In this document: piece by piece, positions 35,984 through 45,335 of the stretch | How positions within the stretch are numbered: position 1 is the first letter of the stretch | Layout of the letters: every line of letters starts with the position of its first letter | Assembly: GCF_013009345.1 (NCBI RefSeq) | Contig: NZ_JABELE010000014.1 | Coordinates: forward strand, 51,304-115,303 | From: Acinetobacter geminorum | GTDB taxonomy: Bacteria > Pseudomonadota > Gammaproteobacteria > Pseudomonadales > Moraxellaceae | Length of the DNA: 64,000 nt | Reading direction: 5' to 3' | Program-made: the position numbers and the translations under genes | Notes under the pieces: model-generated | What the model was told of the DNA's origin: nothing | Seen by the model: the letters and a program-made list of their open reading frames with translations, nothing else | The model's database searches: none

Positions 35984-36016
35984 GTCATAACGCTTAACTA
36001 ACTTAAGCGTTATGAC
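35984..36016 (+). other. 14-bp perfect hairpin between gudP and garD
   Basis: GTCATAACGCTTAA and TTAAGCGTTATGAC pair around CTAAC. The bases that follow (CTCTCTTC) are not a proper U-tract, so it may stabilise or partly terminate the gudP message. Confidence 0.6.
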
Positions 36017-36045
36017 CTCTCTTCAAATGTATACAAGGAACGATC

Positions 36046-37593
36046 ATGCTGAAGCCTCTCCTCATAAAAATTAGTCCTCTTGATAATGTAGCCATTGTAG
36101 TGAATGACGGCGGTTTACCACCTTCTACACCTATTGAGGAATACCAACTTATTTTGGTTGATCATGTGCCACAGGGACATAAAGTTTTATTAGAGTCATT
36201 AAAGCAAGGTGAAGCAATTGTTCGTTATGGGGAGATTATTGGCTATGCCAATAAAGATTTACCCGCGGGTTCATGGGTAAATGAAGCCGTTACCCAAATG
36301 CCTGAGGCACCTGAGCTAGATGATCTTGAGTTAGCAACTCGTCCTGATCCAAACCTTCCAGCCTTGAGCGGATATACATTTAAAGGTTATAAAAATAAGG
36401 ATGGTAGCGTCGGCACAAAGAATATTTTAGGTATTACGACCAGTGTTAACTGTGTAGAGGGTATTGTCGATTATGTCGTTAAAATTATTGAGCGCGATTT
36501 ACTTCCTAAATATCCAAATGTAGATGGAGTAGTTGGATTAAACCATTTATATGGTTGTGGTGTAGCAATTGATGCACCCGCTGCAATTGTTCCTATTCGT
36601 ACCATACATAACCTTGCACTCAACCCTAATTTTGGTGGAGAAATTATGGTTATAAGTCTGGGCTGCGAAAAAATGCAACCCGAACGACTTTTAAATATTC
36701 CCAAAGAAAACAAATATATTCCCCTAGCAAACGAAGATATTATTCAGTTGCAAGATGAACGCCACAACGGTTTTGAAAGTATGGTGAACCATATTTTAAC
36801 CGTGGCAGAACAACACCTTGAAAAGCTTAATCAACGTACTCGAGAAAAAGTTCCAGCTTCTAATTTAGTTGTAGGCATGCAATGTGGTGGGAGTGATGCA
36901 TTTTCGGGAGTCACCTCTAACCCTGCCGTTGGTTTCGCAGCTGACCTAATTGTGCAATGTGGCGGCACCGTCATGTTTTCGGAAGTTACAGAAGTCCGCG
37001 ATGGCATTCACCTACTTACTCCACGCGCAGTAAATGAACAAGTTGCCAAAGATCTAATTCGAGAAATGAAATGGTACGATGACTACTTAGCAGCAGGCCA
37101 AGTAGACCGAAGTGCCAATACCACACCGGGTAATAAAAAAGGTGGACTAAATAACATTGTAGAAAAAGCGATGGGATCGATCGCCAAATCGGGCCGCTCA
37201 CCGATTGTAGAAGTTCTCGCACCGGGTCAAAGACCGACTAAAAAAGGATTAATTTTTGCAGCAACGCCATCAAGTGACTTTATCTGTGGTACGCAGCAAA
37301 TGGCATCTGGAATTACGGTCCAAGTCTTTACCACAGGCCGCGGTACACCTTATGGGCTGGCAGCTGTGCCGGTTATTAAAATGGCAAGCCGAAACAATAT
37401 TGCAAACCGTTGGTATGACCTGATTGATATCAGTGCCGGCGATATAGCTATTGGGAAGAAAACCATTGAAGACGTGGGCTGGGAACTTTTTGAACTGATT
37501 TTACAAGTGGCTAGTGGTGAGCAGCAAACGTGGTCGGACCGTTGGGGTATTCATAACTCACTCGCTGTATTTAACCCAGCACCCGTGACCTAA
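36046..37593 (+). CDS. garD: Galactarate dehydratase
   Basis: A 515-residue protein of the UxaA/GarD family. Features are an N-terminal SAF-like domain (about 1-80), then the catalytic part with conserved Cys- and His-bearing motifs such as GLNHLYGCG (about 165) and QCGGSDAFSGV (about 285). It dehydrates galactarate to 5-keto-4-deoxyglucarate, feeding the same KdgD step as GudD. AAGGA precedes the ATG. It is cotranscribed with gudP and closed by a terminator. Confidence 0.9.
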   Translation: MLKPLLIKISPLDNVAIVVNDGGLPPSTPIEEYQLILVDHVPQGHKVLLESLKQGEAIVRYGEIIGYANKDLPAGSWVNEAVTQMPEAPELDDLELATRPDPNLPALSGYTFKGYKNKDGSVGTKNILGITTSVNCVEGIVDYVVKIIERDLLPKYPNVDGVVGLNHLYGCGVAIDAPAAIVPIRTIHNLALNPNFGGEIMVISLGCEKMQPERLLNIPKENKYIPLANEDIIQLQDERHNGFESMVNHILTVAEQHLEKLNQRTREKVPASNLVVGMQCGGSDAFSGVTSNPAVGFAADLIVQCGGTVMFSEVTEVRDGIHLLTPRAVNEQVAKDLIREMKWYDDYLAAGQVDRSANTTPGNKKGGLNNIVEKAMGSIAKSGRSPIVEVLAPGQRPTKKGLIFAATPSSDFICGTQQMASGITVQVFTTGRGTPYGLAAVPVIKMASRNNIANRWYDLIDISAGDIAIGKKTIEDVGWELFELILQVASGEQQTWSDRWGIHNSLAVFNPAPVT

Positions 37594-37603
37594 TAAGGTT
37601 TAT

Positions 37604-37637
37604 AAGATGAGGTTATATCACCTCATCTTTCTTATTT
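37604..37637 (+). terminator. Terminator after garD
   Basis: A 10-bp stem AAGATGAGGT/ACCTCATCTT with a 6-base loop and T-rich tail. Confidence 0.82.
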
Positions 37638-37717
37638 CCCATATTAATTACGACACATTTCACTAAAACATAACAGCGCTGCTAAAATAACATCGAAAAC
37701 CAAAAACTCATTTCTCT

Positions 37718-38614
37718 ATGCAAAATCAGACTGCTTCAAATCTCCCCTCAACTCAACTTGGAAAAGCACTGCTTTGTCTTATGACATCAGCATTATTATT
37801 TTCCATTATGGGAGTGTGCATTCGTTTTGCTTCAGAAACGGTAGACAATGCGACCGTCGTATTTTTTAGAAATGCTGTAGGTTTATTTATTTTTATTCCG
37901 ATGCTCTTTAAACAGGGGCTAGATTTTATTAAAACCGATAAACTCTGGATGCATACGTGGCGAAGTATTGTCGGCCTAGCCGCCATGTATGGTTTTTTCT
38001 ATGCCATTGCGAACTTAAAACTATCGAACGCCATGGTTTTTAGTTATTCATCTCCTATCTTTATTCCACTGATTGCATGGCTTTTCTTAAAAGAAAAAAT
38101 TACCAAATCGATTATTTTTGCCGCTGTGATTGGGCTCATTGGGGTTTTATTTGTCGCTAAACCCGATCAAGGTCTATTTAACGCACTATCATTTATTGGC
38201 TTGGGTGCATGCTTTTTATCAGCAATGGCCTTTGTCACCGTAAGGGCTTTAACCAGTACAGAGCCGCCTGAACGTATCGTTTTTTACTTCTGTGTTTTTG
38301 GTAGTTTAATTTCCTCTATTCCAATGTTCTGGCATTGGCGTATTTTCACTTGGCATGAACTAGCACTCCTCATTGCCGCAGGACTTTTAGCTAATATTAG
38401 TCAACTGTTTATGTCTTATGCCTACAGCTTAGCACCGGCAGGACAAATTGGCCCAATGAATTACATTGCTATTATTTTTGCAGGAATTTGGGGATTTGTT
38501 TTTTGGCATGAATTACCGGATCTATTCAGCATTATCGGCATATTTATTATTTTATTTGCGATTTTGCTCTGTAATCCATTTTTGCAGAAAAAGTTACTTT
38601 CTCGATTTAAGTAG
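37718..38614 (+). CDS. EamA/DMT-family transporter
   Basis: A 298-residue integral membrane protein with about ten hydrophobic helices in two repeated five-helix halves (EamA domains at about 15-145 and 160-290). Such proteins export or import small metabolites, often amino acids. No strong ribosome site precedes the ATG. It ends 16 bases before the convergent AraC-type gene, with no clear terminator between. Substrate and partners are unknown. Confidence 0.82.
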   Translation: MQNQTASNLPSTQLGKALLCLMTSALLFSIMGVCIRFASETVDNATVVFFRNAVGLFIFIPMLFKQGLDFIKTDKLWMHTWRSIVGLAAMYGFFYAIANLKLSNAMVFSYSSPIFIPLIAWLFLKEKITKSIIFAAVIGLIGVLFVAKPDQGLFNALSFIGLGACFLSAMAFVTVRALTSTEPPERIVFYFCVFGSLISSIPMFWHWRIFTWHELALLIAAGLLANISQLFMSYAYSLAPAGQIGPMNYIAIIFAGIWGFVFWHELPDLFSIIGIFIILFAILLCNPFLQKKLLSRFK

Positions 38615-38629
38615 CAGACAACGCTGATT

Positions 38630-39700
38630 CTAATTTAGGTACTGTATTCGATACTCATTTGGTGAAATGCCTGTCCAATGACGGTAGGCTTTTCTAAAAT
38701 TAGAGGTGTCTGAAAAGCCGATTCTCTCAGCAATTTCATCTACGGTTAAAGTTGTTCCTCGCAAATATTCATCCGCAAGACGACGCCGAGTTTCATCTAA
38801 TAACTCTTGATAAGTCAGACTAAAACCTGCCAAGCGCCGATGTAAAGTCCGTTTTGAAATATGTAAGCGTTCAGCCATTTCTTGAGCCGATGGAAAAAGC
38901 CCCGTTCCATCCAATAATATTAAACGAATCGTTTTCACCAGCTCAGGCTCTTCAAGTTCAGCAGCACCCAACATCCGCTCACAAAACGACTTACACATGT
39001 CCGCAGTAATCGGGTTGGCATTTGGGCAAGGCACATCGAGCCATTTTAAATCAAAGTGCCATTGCATCACCCCAGCATTAAACTGAACAGGACAATGAAA
39101 AACTTTTTCATATTCTTCTGCATAGTCAGGCGCTGGATAGGGCAACAAAAGCTTCTTCGCTTGGAACGGCCCTTCAAGCACCCGTTCAATCAAGGTTTGC
39201 ATTGAGCTAAACCAAAACTCGCACACTAAAGGCAGAAGCTTACCAAGAGCAATAATATCCTGCCCTTCAAAAACGGCAACATCATCTCGAATATAAAAAG
39301 ACTTCTTTAAAATAGGCCCTGCAAGCTTAATGTGTCGAATGCCAAGCTCGACTGCTTGTCTAAAATTACGTGAGGAATATAACGCATAGCCATATACCCC
39401 AAAATCAGACAACCGCTGCTTTTGCCCTGCGCGTAGTCCGATCAAGGGATCATGAGATAGCTTTTGAATATTTTGAAATAGCTGAATTTTTTGGACTTGG
39501 GAAATATATAAAGAGGATTGATTCATCGCATCTGGTGAAATATTTGTGCCAGATAGAACATTTGATATTGAATGGTCTTGCGAACCCATTTCATCAAATA
39601 AACTGGTCAAACCTAGCAAATATGTATTGGCACCTAAGGATGTATTATCATAATTTCCTTCGATAACCGCATTTGTATTTTTATAAACATTATTAGGCAT
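38630..39700 (-). CDS. AraC-family transcriptional regulator (OruR-like layout)
   Basis: A 356-residue regulator: N-terminal sensing domain of the arabinose-binding/OruR type (about 25-210) and a C-terminal double helix-turn-helix (about 255-350; SAQEMAERLHISKRTLHRRL and the IGFSDTSNFRKAYRHWTG signature). It is divergent from the coniferyl-aldehyde-type dehydrogenase gene across 129 bases, so activation of that gene by an aromatic or aldehyde signal is plausible. Start chosen at the first ATG, weak ribosome site. Confidence 0.82.
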   Translation of the reverse strand: MPNNVYKNTNAVIEGNYDNTSLGANTYLLGLTSLFDEMGSQDHSISNVLSGTNISPDAMNQSSLYISQVQKIQLFQNIQKLSHDPLIGLRAGQKQRLSDFGVYGYALYSSRNFRQAVELGIRHIKLAGPILKKSFYIRDDVAVFEGQDIIALGKLLPLVCEFWFSSMQTLIERVLEGPFQAKKLLLPYPAPDYAEEYEKVFHCPVQFNAGVMQWHFDLKWLDVPCPNANPITADMCKSFCERMLGAAELEEPELVKTIRLILLDGTGLFPSAQEMAERLHISKRTLHRRLAGFSLTYQELLDETRRRLADEYLRGTTLTVDEIAERIGFSDTSNFRKAYRHWTGISPNEYRIQYLN

Positions 39701-39829
39701 TTAATTCACACCATCCCTAGAGTGACATGCATAATGGCACTAAACTACCTCTTGTTGTCTCAATTTAACATCGACCATACAACGCTTCAAGCATAAAGTA
39801 TGATAAGCAAAAGTATGGAAGGAATAATA

Positions 39830-41290
39830 ATGGAACAGTCTACCTTAAAAGAATATAGCGGCTCTGCCACTGAACATATGGAACTTATTTTTTCCAAACA
39901 ACGTGCCAATTTTGAGGCAGATCCTTACCCAAGCCTTGAAGCACGCCGCACCAAACTGCATCAACTCAAAAAACAAATTATCCGTTATCAAGATGCTTTA
40001 GCTGCTGCGATTAATTCCGATTTTAGTTCTAGATCATTTGATGAATCTAAACTACTAGATTTGCTTGGCTCTGTGTTGGAAGCCGATCATGCCATTCATT
40101 ATTTACGCCGCTGGATGCGTCCAAGTAAACGGCGTACCGAGCTTTTATTTTTATCAAACCGTTTAAGTGTGCAATACCAACCGAAAGGTGTGGTTGGTGT
40201 GATTGTGCCTTGGAATTTCCCGGTTTATTTAGCACTTGGCCCCCTCATTGCCGCCTTAGCTGCAGGCAACCGAGTCATGATTAAGCTGCCTGAAATTACA
40301 CCGAATACTAATGCCATGCTTCGACGCATGCTTGCCGAAGTTTTTAATGAAGATGAAGTGGCCGTGTTTGGTGAAGAAATTACAGACCCAGCAAGATTTA
40401 CCTCTTTGCCATTTAACCATATTGTATTTACAGGTTCTCCTACCATTGGCAAAGTCGTCATGCGAGCTGCTGCTGAAAATCTAACACCTGTTACACTTGA
40501 GTTAGGTGGCAAATCACCGGCCATTGTGAGCCGTAATTATCCACTTGCCGATGCAGCAAAACGTATTACCCATGGCAAAGCAACTAATAGTGGTCAAATC
40601 TGTGTAGCGCCTGACTATGCGTTGGTTCCAAAAGAAAGTATTGATGAGTTTGTGGATGCAGCGAAATCAAGCTTTATAAAAATGTTTGGTCAAAACATCA
40701 CAAACAATGAGAATTACACATCGATTGTAAATGACCGTCATTTAAAACGTATTCAAGATATTTTGACCGATGCACAAGAAAAAGGTGCACGTATTGTTCC
40801 TTGTGACACTTACAGCTTTGACCAACAAGGTCGCAGGATGCCTGTACAGATTGTGCTGAATTGCACGCCAGATATGCGCATTATGAAAGAAGAACTCTTT
40901 GGCCCTATTTTACCTGTGGTGGCTTATGATTCTTTAGATGATGCGATTACCTATGTGAAATCGGACGAAAGACCTTTAGCACTTTATTGCTTTACGCATA
41001 ATTCAGTAGAACGTGATCGTATTTTACGTGAAACTCATTCGGGTGGTGTGACCATTAATGACTGGGGCTGGCATGTAGTCAACCACGATGCTCCTTTCGG
41101 TGGTATCGGAAACTCAGGCATGGGGTCATATCATGGCGAAGAAGGTTTTCGTGAACTTTCTCATGCAAAAACTGTATTTATTCGTCATCGGTTTTTCCCG
41201 ACTCAGCTTTTCCACCCTCCTTATGGAACATTCCTACAAAAGTTAGCGATTCGCTTTTTCTTAAAAAAAGGCGATCCCAATATTAAATAA
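39830..41290 (+). CDS. Coniferyl-aldehyde-dehydrogenase-type ALDH
   Basis: A 486-residue aldehyde dehydrogenase of the CalB/ALDH3-like group, which acts on coniferyl and other aromatic or long-chain aldehydes. PWNFPVYL, LELGGKSP and the nucleophile Cys in NSGQICVAPDY are visible. The hydrophobic C-terminus (FLQKLAIRFFL) hints at membrane contact. The frame is open 30 bases upstream, but GGAAGGA lies 6 bases before the ATG at 39830. Coniferyl aldehyde oxidation would yield ferulate, the substrate of the hca pathway 20 kb away; that link is inference. Confidence 0.83.
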   Translation: MEQSTLKEYSGSATEHMELIFSKQRANFEADPYPSLEARRTKLHQLKKQIIRYQDALAAAINSDFSSRSFDESKLLDLLGSVLEADHAIHYLRRWMRPSKRRTELLFLSNRLSVQYQPKGVVGVIVPWNFPVYLALGPLIAALAAGNRVMIKLPEITPNTNAMLRRMLAEVFNEDEVAVFGEEITDPARFTSLPFNHIVFTGSPTIGKVVMRAAAENLTPVTLELGGKSPAIVSRNYPLADAAKRITHGKATNSGQICVAPDYALVPKESIDEFVDAAKSSFIKMFGQNITNNENYTSIVNDRHLKRIQDILTDAQEKGARIVPCDTYSFDQQGRRMPVQIVLNCTPDMRIMKEELFGPILPVVAYDSLDDAITYVKSDERPLALYCFTHNSVERDRILRETHSGGVTINDWGWHVVNHDAPFGGIGNSGMGSYHGEEGFRELSHAKTVFIRHRFFPTQLFHPPYGTFLQKLAIRFFLKKGDPNIK

Positions 41291-41294
41291 AGAG

Positions 41295-41329
41295 TATAGA
41301 AAAAGCCTCGTTATGAGGCTTTTTCTATA
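41295..41329. terminator. Strong bidirectional terminator
   Basis: A 15-bp stem TATAGAAAAAGCCTC/GAGGCTTTTTCTATA with a 5-base loop between convergent genes. The stop codon of the minus-strand SUKH-like gene falls inside the right arm. Confidence 0.9.
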
Positions 41330-41879
41330 ACAAACGACCTGTAATAGATCTATTAATTTGTTCTTCTGTTAAATCAAAATCTATAAATCGATTTCTTTTA
41401 GTTTTTTCAAAAACATAATTTTTTAGATAATCAAATAAGGTCATATTAGTTTTTTCCCAAATTGCAGATTCAGCACTATCAAGGAACCATACATAATTAT
41501 CCTGCTCAGAAGTAAATAAATAATACAGATAGGTTTCATATTCACAGGATAGAAAAAATATTTTTTTGCCTACAGGATTTAATTTTCCCTGATTATCAAA
41601 CATATAATCATCTTCTTGAATATTTTTTTGATAGTTGATAAAAAAATATTTTTCACATCTATAATCATACATGTAGAACTCATCACTCAATAATAAGCCC
41701 CCTGAACATTTTCCTATTTGAAGTAAAAAATCTCTAAATTGTCCATGTATATCAAGATTAAGATTTTTAGCAATTAGCTCTACTTCTTGCTCTGTATAAC
41801 CTTGTACTTTTTCAGGATAAAAAGGAAGTTGTGTTCCCTCAACACGGCAGGCAGATAATTCTTTAACAAAATCAGTCAT
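41325..41879 (-). CDS. SUKH (SMI1/KNR4)-like immunity protein
   Basis: A 184-residue acidic protein without signal peptide or membrane segment. The early segment with IHGQFRDFLLQIGKCSGGLLL resembles the core of SMI1/KNR4 (SUKH) proteins, which neutralise many nuclease toxins. It is one of four AT-rich minus-strand genes with no toxin beside them, so an orphan immunity role is inferred. Its stop codon lies within the terminator stem at 41295-41329. Sequence similarity is by eye; a SUKH assignment needs a profile check. Confidence 0.6.
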   Translation of the reverse strand: MTDFVKELSACRVEGTQLPFYPEKVQGYTEQEVELIAKNLNLDIHGQFRDFLLQIGKCSGGLLLSDEFYMYDYRCEKYFFINYQKNIQEDDYMFDNQGKLNPVGKKIFFLSCEYETYLYYLFTSEQDNYVWFLDSAESAIWEKTNMTLFDYLKNYVFEKTKRNRFIDFDLTEEQINRSITGRLL

Positions 41880-41950
41880 TATTTTCTCAATAAATTAATT
41901 TATATAGACTAAATAAATTCCCAAATACAAAGTTTATTATTTTATAAAAA

Positions 41951-42283
41951 TTACTCTTCCAACAATTCAAAGTTAAAAAATTTAAAGAGAATTCTATCAT
42001 CTTCTAATTGATTTAAGTTGTATTTAACACCATCCCATCCATCTAAATTTTTCTCAATATACATTCTACAAAACTGAGTAAACCTATTACCAACATCATT
42101 CAGATAAAGATTAGTAATATTAAAGAATCTAATTTTTATTTTTTCACTATATATATCTGATAAATCTTTGGCTAAAACCATATCTAAATTATAGGCTCCA
42201 TCAAAGTCATCAAAATACATATTTATAGAATGCACATTATCATATCCAACAAATTTTCTATTTAAATTATCAACATCACTCAT
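41951..42283 (-). CDS. Small protein of unknown function, candidate immunity gene
   Basis: A 110-residue acidic, aromatic-rich protein not recognised by me. The frame is open 37 codons upstream, but GAGGGGGA lies before the ATG at 42283 and the upstream part overlaps the next gene, so I start it here. No signal or membrane segment. Its position in a run of immunity-like genes suggests the same role. It lies 34 bases after the DUF4265-like gene and is probably cotranscribed. Confidence 0.55.
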   Translation of the reverse strand: MSDVDNLNRKFVGYDNVHSINMYFDDFDGAYNLDMVLAKDLSDIYSEKIKIRFFNITNLYLNDVGNRFTQFCRMYIEKNLDGWDGVKYNLNQLEDDRILFKFFNFELLEE

Positions 42284-42317
42284 GACTAATTCCCCCTCTC
42301 TTTTATTTACTAATATT

Positions 42318-42770
42318 TTAAAACAAGCATAAATCACTTGAGTGCTTATCTGACAAGCATGATTCCTCATAATCAAAAAAAATCTTCTTATCATCTAAAT
42401 ATTTTTTAATTAGATTATAATCAACCTTTTTGGGTATATTAATTGCATAATAGTATCTACCTTCAAAGCCTTCCCAACTACATAAATAAGACTCCAAAGT
42501 AGTTAATATTTTTTCAATACATTTAATATCGTTATTAAAAAATACAATTCTTAATGTTGAATTATTAGATGGTTTTATTAAATCATCAAAATAGAGCTTT
42601 TCATTTTCTATTTCAACCTGAATAAGATCATCAAATGCAAGATTAGGTGCAAAGAAAGGAATACTTCTAACAAAGTACTGATCAGTCTTGTACATCTCTC
42701 CCCATATTAACTCTTTTGATAGTTCATTATTTTTATCTAAATAGTCTATTACAATTTTTTGCTTATCCAC
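42318..42770 (-). CDS. DUF4265-like protein, candidate immunity gene
   Basis: A 150-residue cytoplasmic protein. The early stretch with IWGEMYKTDQYFVRSIPFFAPNLAF-type spacing followed by DDLIQVE resembles DUF4265, in which a W..........Y.V..IPFFA pattern is common. DUF4265 proteins occur near polymorphic toxins, and immunity is suspected. It lies 34 bases upstream of the unknown gene at 41951 on the same strand. Assignment is by eye. Confidence 0.55.
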   Translation of the reverse strand: MDKQKIVIDYLDKNNELSKELIWGEMYKTDQYFVRSIPFFAPNLAFDDLIQVEIENEKLYFDDLIKPSNNSTLRIVFFNNDIKCIEKILTTLESYLCSWEGFEGRYYYAINIPKKVDYNLIKKYLDDKKIFFDYEESCLSDKHSSDLCLF

Positions 42771-42845
42771 TATACTTCCTTTTATTCAAGAATCTTTTGT
42801 TTGAATGATATAAATTTTCAAATATCTATTTTTCTCATTATATTT

Positions 42846-43268
42846 CTAATCATAATATCCTTCTATGAATATTATAATTGCTTCAACTGGTAAAAATGGT
42901 TCTTCTTCATAATTCGGCTCATAAAAGCCTATCCCAAATTTAAATGAAGTTAGACCATCCCCATCAATAGCAATATCTTTATCTAATGAAGCCATTAGTT
43001 TATAAGCTTCTGATGCAGAAAGATTAAATATTTCTATACCTTTAAAAAGAATTTGAGCAGGCTCATAAAACTCCAATGCTATAACTTTATCAGTACTATC
43101 ATAGTGTACATTCACACCAGTTTTATCATAACGATCAATAGTAGGTTCTGAATAAGAGGTTTCCCAAGACACTCTAGGCTCATACTCAGACATTAGTTTT
43201 CTTACTTCTTCTCTTCTTATGCCAAACTTAATTAAACCGGCTCCAACGTATGGGGTTATCTCAAACAT
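42846..43268 (-). CDS. Small acidic protein, candidate immunity gene
   Basis: A 140-residue cytoplasmic acidic protein opening with ITPYVGAGLIKFGIRREEV. This opening, a G-x-G-x-I-x-F/L-G-x-x-x-E-E-V pattern, is seen in small proteins found in toxin-immunity loci. No catalytic motif is visible. It is the first gene of the four-gene minus-strand run and is 76 bases upstream of the DUF4265-like gene. The function is not known. Confidence 0.55.
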   Translation of the reverse strand: MFEITPYVGAGLIKFGIRREEVRKLMSEYEPRVSWETSYSEPTIDRYDKTGVNVHYDSTDKVIALEFYEPAQILFKGIEIFNLSASEAYKLMASLDKDIAIDGDGLTSFKFGIGFYEPNYEEEPFLPVEAIIIFIEGYYD

Positions 43269-43419
43269 TATTTTCTCATTTTTTAACGAATTAGTAATTA
43301 AACAACTGATCTATATATAACTATATATTATACAATTTTTACCATATCTCATTTCAAATTTTATTTGTATACCTCTTATCTTTTTAAGTTGAACTTCTTT
43401 CAATTAGCTCCTTATTGTA

Positions 43420-43451
43420 AAAATAAAAAAGCTAGACACACGCCTAGCTTT
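43420..43451 (-). terminator. Terminator of the permease gene
   Basis: AAAGCTAG pairs with CTAGCTTT around an 8-base loop, and a long T-rich tract follows on the minus strand. Confidence 0.85.
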
Positions 43452-43472
43452 AAAAAAATTACATCTTCTAGC

Positions 43473-44936
43473 TTAAATATAATCAACCTTTTGTGCTTTT
43501 AAAATATCAAGCTGCAACATCTTTTTCTTTTTATATTTATACGCAATAAATAAACCAATAAACCAGATTGGTGAGCACTCAAGTGCAATTAAAGTATCAT
43601 GGTCCAAAGCCAAAATTACGATAGTAAACACTAAAAATAACATGGTCATCCAAGCCATAAATAATCCACCCGGCATTTTATATTTTGACTGGGCATGTAA
43701 TTCAGGGCTTTTCTTACGATAATAAATATATGAAAGCACTATCAACATAAACGTAAAAATACATAAAATTGAAGTGAGCGCTGAAATAATCGTAAATGCA
43801 GTCATAACATTAGGCACAATAAATAAAATAGATGTTCCAACCGTTACGCACGCCATTGAAAATATAAGTCCGCGAATTGGAACTTTTCTTTTTGACAGCT
43901 TACTAAAGCTTTTAGGGGCATCGTTGTCTAAAGCCAAACCGTATAACATACGGCTGGTCGCAAAGATTCCACTGTTTGCAGAAGATAAAGCTGAAGTCGC
44001 AACAACAAAGTTGATTAAACCTGCCGCAATTGGTAACCCGACCAAAGTAAACATTTCCACAAATGGGCTCTTTTCTGGTGAAACTTTTGCCCAAGATGTG
44101 ACTGCAATAATACAAACCAACGCGCCCACATAGAATAATAAAATACGTAAAGGAATAGAGTTAATCGCTTTTGGAAGTGAAGTATGCGGATCTTTAGTTT
44201 CAGCAGCAGTCGTACCGACAAGCTCAATACCCACAAATGCAAATATGGCAATTTGAAAACCTGCCAAGAAACCTGTTACCCCATAAGGAAACATTGATTC
44301 TGTTTCAAACAAATGGCTCATTGAAGCCTTAACACCATTTGGTGAAGTAAACCCGGTCCCAATTAAATAAATACCAGCCAGAATAAATAGAATAATTGCA
44401 GTAATTTTGATGAGTGAGAACCAAAACTCAAGTTCACCAAAAAGCCGAACGGCCACAAAGTTGAGTATGGTTAAGATGGCCAATGATGTAAATGCCGGAA
44501 TCCAAACGGGTAAATCGGGATACCAAAACTGCATGTACCCTCCGATCACGATTACATCGGCAATCGCAGTAATAATCCAGTTACACCAATAGGACCAACC
44601 AAGGAAAAACCCCGCCCACGGACCAAGATAAGCTGTTGCAAAATCGGCGAAGGTTTTAAAATTCGTGTTGGCAAGCAACAATTCACCCATTGCCCGCATC
44701 ACGAAGAAAAAGAAGAAACCAATAATTAAATAGGTTAAAACAATTGAAGTACCCGAAACACTTAATGTTTTCCCGGAACCCATAAATAATCCAGTACCAA
44801 TTGCACCACCGATTGCGATCATCTGAATATGACGATTTGTCAGTGAGCGCTGCAATTTCTCTTCTTCTTGCTCAGTCATATGTTGACTACCAAGAAGATC
44901 TCCTTCCAGGAACTGCTTTCCGTTATTCTTACTCAT
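43473..44936 (-). CDS. Amino acid permease (AAT/CycA type), possible AstP
   Basis: A 487-residue 12-helix amino acid permease of the amino acid transporter subgroup that includes CycA. The helix-1 motif IGGAIGTGLFMGSG and the FVGIELVGTTAAET segment are diagnostic. About 30 residues precede the first helix. GGAG lies 10 bases before the ATG. It is on the same strand as the AstA- and AstC-family genes but 399 bases away. I recall a three-gene ornithine cluster called astNOP in A. baumannii, which would make this AstP; cargo is otherwise unknown. Confidence 0.8.
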   Translation of the reverse strand: MSKNNGKQFLEGDLLGSQHMTEQEEEKLQRSLTNRHIQMIAIGGAIGTGLFMGSGKTLSVSGTSIVLTYLIIGFFFFFVMRAMGELLLANTNFKTFADFATAYLGPWAGFFLGWSYWCNWIITAIADVIVIGGYMQFWYPDLPVWIPAFTSLAILTILNFVAVRLFGELEFWFSLIKITAIILFILAGIYLIGTGFTSPNGVKASMSHLFETESMFPYGVTGFLAGFQIAIFAFVGIELVGTTAAETKDPHTSLPKAINSIPLRILLFYVGALVCIIAVTSWAKVSPEKSPFVEMFTLVGLPIAAGLINFVVATSALSSANSGIFATSRMLYGLALDNDAPKSFSKLSKRKVPIRGLIFSMACVTVGTSILFIVPNVMTAFTIISALTSILCIFTFMLIVLSYIYYRKKSPELHAQSKYKMPGGLFMAWMTMLFLVFTIVILALDHDTLIALECSPIWFIGLFIAYKYKKKKMLQLDILKAQKVDYI

Positions 44937-45335
44937 GTAATATTTACTCCAATTTATAGCAACCGTCGTAAATGCTTTAATAATAAATAAATTATATGAT
45001 TATTAATTTAGTCCATTAAACCATTCTAAAGATATTATTAAATCACTTAAGACCTTATAAATTCCTTTTAAAAAGCTATCACCTATAACAATAAAAATTA
45101 TTCATCATTCCTTTCCTTCGTTATTATATTAGCCCGCTCTTCTCAATATATTTTCAATAAATATTTAAAATATATAAGTTAATTAAATATTTTATTGATT
45201 TACCTTTTATATAGAAAAACAGGCTAATTAATTCCAGCTCAGCGAGCAAGATTGTATTTATCCATATACCCATCTTGCGCTAGCGATAATATATTATTCC
45301 TTCTTAAATTTGGTGAAATGTGTAGTAATTTCCGC
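44937..45335. other. 399-base AT-rich gap between permease and astA-family genes
   Basis: No coding frame with support. The only structure I see is an inverted repeat, GCAAGAT (45246-45252) with ATCTTGC (45272-45278), around a 19-base loop, not followed by a T-run. The gap probably holds the permease promoter. Confidence 0.5.

Noticed and set aside
42284..42394. Upstream 37-codon extension of the 110-residue gene in the immunity island
   Set aside because: It overlaps the DUF4265-like gene and the downstream ATG has a strong ribosome site.
41325..43472. The immunity-like island as a prophage or IS-borne insertion
   Set aside because: No transposase, integrase, terminal repeats or target duplication could be seen at either edge.
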